The notes under the pieces are model-generated. The model was not told where the DNA came from and did no database searches. It saw nothing but the letters and a program-made list of their open reading frames with translations. Both the position numbers and the translations under genes were made by a program. A DNA stretch of 64,000 nucleotides, taken from NCBI RefSeq assembly GCF_013416775.1, contig NZ_SZVI01000001.1, positions 62,001 through 126,000 on the forward strand, read 5' to 3'. The DNA is from Rhodoferax sp. BLA1. Its GTDB lineage: Bacteria > Pseudomonadota > Gammaproteobacteria > Burkholderiales > Burkholderiaceae_C. This document shows positions 61,170-64,000 of the stretch, piece after piece (within the stretch, counting starts at the first letter, position 1; every line of letters begins with the position of its first letter).

Positions 61170-61241
61170 GCCGGGGTGGGTATGGCCAGGGGCCGATTTC
61201 TGGTACCCCAGTATGAGGCCCCTGGCCGTACCCGCCCCGGC
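61170..61241 (+). other. Long hairpin with conserved 22-nt loop, element 2
   Basis: Arms 61170-61194 and 61217-61241 pair over 25 bp, with two T-G wobbles on the plus strand. The loop (61195-61216) is the same 22 nt as in element 1 but on the opposite strand. The stem sequence differs from element 1 (for example GTATGGCCAGGGGCC against ACCGGGCTGGGCGCC next to the loop), yet pairing is preserved. Confidence 0.75.
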
Positions 61242-61387
61242 GCACCAGAACCGCTGAACAACCAGCACGACTGATGGCCATCACCAACGGAACAGGCACC
61301 AACAGCATCACCCGCAAGAAGGATTCAGCACCCGCTTCATAATCCAATCACCGCCCTTCGGCCCACACGTAACCTGCCCTGCCCGCC

Positions 61388-62587
61388 ATGAAACTCATCG
61401 AAGCCCTCACACAAAACAGCCCCGACATCGCCGCGTTGCGACGAGACATCCACGCCCACCCGGAGCTGTGTTTCAAAGAAGTCCGCACCGCCGAACTGGT
61501 GGCGACCAAACTCAGCGAATGGGGCATCCCGGTGCACCGGGGTCTGGGCACCACCGGGGTGGTCGGCATCCTGCACGGGCGCGACGGGGGAACATGTGGC
61601 CGGGCGCTGGGCCTGCGCGCCGACATGGACGCGCTGCCCATGCAAGAGCTCAACACCTTTGCCCACGCCAGCACCCACCCCGGCAAGATGCACGCCTGCG
61701 GCCACGACGGACACACCGCCATGCTGTTGGCAGCGGCGCAATACCTCAGCAGCCACCGCGACTTTGACGGCACGGTTTACCTGATCTTCCAGCCCGCCGA
61801 AGAAGGCGGCGGCGGCGCGCGCGAGATGATCAAGGACGGCCTGTTTGAGCAGTTTCCGATGCAGGCCGTGTTTGGCCTGCACAACTGGCCCGGTTATGAG
61901 AGCGGCAGCTTTGCCGCCAGCCCGGGGCCAGTGATGGCTTCGAGCAACGAATTCAAGATCACCGTGCGCGGCAAAGGCGGCCACGCCGCGATCCCGCACA
62001 ACGCGCTCGACCCGGTGCCGGTGGCCTGCCAGCTGGTGCAGGGTTTCCAGAGCATCATCAGCCGCAACCTCAAACCGATTGACGCTGGCGTGATCTCGGT
62101 CACCATGATCCACGCGGGTGAAGCCACCAACGTGATCCCCAACAGCTGCGAGTTGCAAGGCACGGTGCGCACCTTCTCCTTTGAGGTGCTGGACCTGATC
62201 GAACAACGCATGAAGGACATGACTGAACAGCTGTGCGCCGCGTTTGGCCTGAGCGCCGACTTCGACTTCCACCGCAACTACCCACCCACCATCAACAGCG
62301 CGACTGAGGCCGGGTTTTGCCGGCAGGTGATGGCCGAGATTGTGGGGCCCGACAAGGTGCAGGTGCAGGAGCCGACCATGGGTGCGGAAGATTTCTCGTA
62401 CATGCTGCAGCAAAAACCGGGCTGTTACGCCTTCATCGCCAACGGCGACGGCAGCCACCGCGAGTTGGGTCACGGTGCGGGTCCGTGTGTGTTGCACAAC
62501 GCCAGTTACGACTTCAACGACGCCTTGTTGCCGCTGGGTGCAACCTACTGGGTGCGGCTGGCGCAACGCTGGCTGAGCCGAGCCTGA
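61388..62587 (+). CDS. M20-family amidohydrolase (hippurate hydrolase/N-acyl amino acid deacylase type)
   Basis: A 399-residue metallopeptidase-like hydrolase. RRDIHAHPELCFKE is the N-terminal signature; the metal ligands are in MHACGHDGHTAML, FQPAEEGGGGAREM and the His/Glu later in MGAEDFSYMLQQKPG, with the lid domain GKGGHAAIPHNALDPV between. The subfamily hydrolyses N-acyl amino acids such as hippurate. Substrate is not deducible. It is divergent from the molybdopterin gene across the hairpin-bearing region and followed by an interspersed repeat. Confidence 0.93.
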   Translation: MKLIEALTQNSPDIAALRRDIHAHPELCFKEVRTAELVATKLSEWGIPVHRGLGTTGVVGILHGRDGGTCGRALGLRADMDALPMQELNTFAHASTHPGKMHACGHDGHTAMLLAAAQYLSSHRDFDGTVYLIFQPAEEGGGGAREMIKDGLFEQFPMQAVFGLHNWPGYESGSFAASPGPVMASSNEFKITVRGKGGHAAIPHNALDPVPVACQLVQGFQSIISRNLKPIDAGVISVTMIHAGEATNVIPNSCELQGTVRTFSFEVLDLIEQRMKDMTEQLCAAFGLSADFDFHRNYPPTINSATEAGFCRQVMAEIVGPDKVQVQEPTMGAEDFSYMLQQKPGCYAFIANGDGSHRELGHGAGPCVLHNASYDFNDALLPLGATYWVRLAQRWLSRA

Positions 62588-62616
62588 TGGCCCCTGGGCT
62601 GACCGAGATCACCGAG

Positions 62617-62670
62617 CTATACAAAAAATAGCTATCAGCCCTTTATAAAAAAGGGCTAGAGGCCATTTTT
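62617..62670 (+). repeat. Interspersed palindromic repeat, best-preserved copy
   Basis: AAAAATAGCTATCAGCCCTT then TATAAAAAAGGGCTAGAGGC, followed by CATTTTT. Arms AGCCCTTT/AAAGGGCT (8 bp) with a short AT loop. This copy best represents the family consensus and lies after the amidohydrolase gene. Confidence 0.9.
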
Positions 62671-62763
62671 GCATCAAGCCCAGCATGAACCAAAGCCTTC
62701 GCCATCAAGAGGAAGGCCAGCGGGGAGACCGGCAACTTGGCCGTTGACACAGCCGTCGCCAGG

Positions 62764-64000
62764 TCACCGCAAGAGCGGCCGGGTTCCCACGGTGGAGGCA
62801 AGGTGAAACACCGAAACCGCTTGCTCCAGCTCTTGTGCCTGGCGGCGCATGGAGTCTGCGGCGGCAGCGGCCTGCTCGACCAGGGCGGCGTTTTGCTGGG
62901 TCATCTGATCGATTTCACTGACCGAGTCACCCACATGGGTGATGCCGCGCCCCTGTTCTTCGGTGGCTTCACTGATCTGGGACACCAGGGCGCTGACCCG
63001 TTTGACCGCTTGCATGATGTCGTCCATGGTCCGTCCGGCGCCTTCAACCTGCTCGCTGCCCACGCGCACCTTGTCGCTGGAGTCTGAAATCAGGGTCTTG
63101 ATTTCCTTGGCTGCCTGCGCAGACCTCTGCGCCAGTGTGCGCACCTCGCCCGCCACCACCGCAAAACCACGCCCTTGTTCACCCGCGCGAGCCGCTTCCA
63201 CCGCCGCATTGAGTGCCAGGATATTGGTCTGAAACGCAATGCCATCGATCACCGCAATGATCTCTTCGATACGGTGGGATGCGCTGTTGATCTCGCTCAT
63301 GGTGGTCACCACACGGGACACCGCCTCCCCACCACGCTGCGCCACCAGGCTGGCTTCCTGCGAGAGTGTGTTGGCCTGTCGTGCGTGGTCGGCATTCTGG
63401 CGCACCGACTGGGTGATTTCGTCCATGGCGGAGGCCACCTGCTGCACATTGCTGGCCTGCTGCTCGGTCCGGTGCGACAAATCGTTGTTGCCCTGAGAAA
63501 TTTCGGTGGACGCAGTGGCAATGCTGTTGGTGCCCTGGCGCACCTGGTAAACGATGCGCTCCAGGGAACTGGTCATCTCACCCATATTGCGCATCAGCTC
63601 GGCGAACTCGTCATGCCCCTGCACTTGCGGCTGTTGGCTCAAATCCCCCCCGGCAACCGCCCGGGCCACCGATACCGCTGCATCGAGCGAGCGTTTGATG
63701 TGCCGCGTCACACCCAAGGCCATCCACAAACCCAACAAACCCAGCACCACAGCAATCCCCAGCTGCCACAGGGCCCGTTGACGCGCCTGCGTCTTGACTT
63801 CTGCCACCTTGGCATCCATCAAGCTGCGTTGCAGCGCAGAAAAGGCGGCAATGTGTTCGTTGTAACTCTTTTGGGCAGGGACAAAGCCGTCGTCAAACGC
63901 TTTGACAGCCCCCTCCACATCGCCACTTTTGCGCAGTTCTGCCATTTGCCCCAAAGACTTGAGCAAGGCCTCGCGCTTGGGTGTCATGGCGTCAAACCAG
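62764..64000 (-). CDS. Methyl-accepting chemotaxis protein, 5' end outside window
   Basis: The frame is open to base 64000 beyond the first internal Met, so the N-terminus (first membrane segment and most of the ligand domain) is missing. About 412 residues are visible. They include the end of a four-helix-bundle ligand domain, a membrane segment ([21 protein letters not shown]), a HAMP domain ([25 protein letters not shown]), and the signalling hairpin whose tip reads [37 protein letters not shown]. Flanking helices carry the methylation regions. It should report to CheA/CheW; the ligand is unknown. The C-terminus lacks a CheR-binding pentapeptide. Confidence 0.93.
   Translation of the reverse strand, partial: WFDAMTPKREALLKSLGQMAELRKSGDVEGAVKAFDDGFVPAQKSYNEHIAAFSALQRSLMDAKVAEVKTQARQRALWQLGIAVVLGLLGLWMALGVTRHIKRSLDAAVSVARAVAGGDLSQQPQVQGHDEFAELMRNMGEMTSSLERIVYQVRQGTNSIATASTEISQGNNDLSHRTEQQASNVQQVASAMDEITQSVRQNADHARQANTLSQEASLVAQRGGEAVSRVVTTMSEINSASHRIEEIIAVIDGIAFQTNILALNAAVEAARAGEQGRGFAVVAGEVRTLAQRSAQAAKEIKTLISDSSDKVRVGSEQVEGAGRTMDDIMQAVKRVSALVSQISEATEEQGRGITHVGDSVSEIDQMTQQNAALVEQAAAAADSMRRQAQELEQAVSVFHLASTVGTRPLLR

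Larger units (their letters stand above)
60876..61387. other. 510-bp divergent intergenic region carrying two long hairpins
   Basis: No gene is supported here. The region separates the molybdopterin oxidoreductase (minus) from the M20 amidohydrolase (plus) and should contain both promoters. Its most striking content is the pair of hairpins at 60975-61056 and 61170-61241. Between them, CATACTGG (61089-61096) and CCAGATCGGCG (61140-61150) echo both halves of the hairpin loop, perhaps a broken third element. Confidence 0.7.

Noticed and set aside
60975-61241. The hairpin pair as integron attC sites or CRISPR repeats
   Set aside because: No RYYYAAC/GTTRRRY core boxes are present, the two elements are inverted rather than direct, there are only two of them, and no integrase or cas gene is in the window.
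61337-62566. 409-residue minus-strand frame opposite the M20 amidohydrolase
   Set aside because: The plus strand encodes all M20 metal-binding motifs; the antisense frame lacks any.

Overview
The window is about 64 kb of GC-rich chromosome (roughly 60-65% GC by eye in the housekeeping genes). It looks like a Comamonadaceae betaproteobacterium of the Rhodoferax/Polaromonas type. That placement is an inference from gene content (SHP/DHC cytochromes, an RquA-like methyltransferase, many cyclic-di-GMP proteins, phoH-ybeY, apaG-Gcr-thiL) and from a small interspersed palindromic repeat present in many copies. No phylogeny was run. I saw no rRNA, tRNA, CRISPR array or intact insertion sequence.

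Layout. 1-4.4 kb: a MidA/NDUFAF7-type methyltransferase runs off the left edge. Divergent from it is a tightly overlapping pteridine/folate cluster (two pteridine-reductase-like SDRs, two FolB-family proteins) that runs into ttcA. 4.4-17.2 kb: a signalling block. It holds an HD-GYP gene overlapping a PAS-GGDEF-EAL gene, a PocR-PAS-GGDEF cyclase, and a NosP-like FIST protein with a soluble histidine kinase and a receiver/HD-GYP protein whose metal-binding residues are substituted. 17.5-22.3 kb: ruvB and ruvA, separated by an alpha-carbonic anhydrase and a two-gene restriction-modification cassette (C5 methyltransferase plus HNH endonuclease). 22.4-27.9 kb: phoH, ybeY, dsbD, a D,D-carboxypeptidase and a decayed copy of the dsbD 3' region. 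27.9-29.8 kb: a lower-GC island with one unknown 507-residue protein carrying a PD-(D/E)xK-like nuclease signature. 30.0-35.4 kb: an SHP-diheme cytochrome-cytochrome b operon with a two-component system, then hemE. 35.4-50.7 kb: priA, an RquA-like methyltransferase, a Rep/UvrD helicase, and lipid, thiamine and other metabolic genes (pldA, apaG, gcr, thiL, galM). 51.4-56.2 kb: ethanolamine use (eutC, eutB, permease, AraC regulator). 56.3-64 kb: pgpA, pncC, an exported OB-fold-like protein, a LysE/ArgO exporter, a molybdopterin oxidoreductase, an M20 amidohydrolase and a truncated chemoreceptor.

How the genes work together. Three separate cyclic-di-GMP units suggest heavy surface/motility control, one of them plausibly nitric-oxide-responsive. 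The SHP/DHC/cytochrome b genes, hemE, dsbD and RquA-like gene fit flexible respiration with rhodoquinone, but that link is inferred.

Most unusual observations: (1) a pair of long hairpins at 60975-61241 with an identical 22-nt loop in opposite orientation but different, still-pairing stems; (2) the interspersed repeat family, some of whose copies lie inside reading frames (thiL, the start of a lipoprotein gene, the dsbD signal peptide); (3) the substituted HD-GYP protein next to the NosP-like/kinase pair; (4) the orphan PD-(D/E)xK-like island gene.
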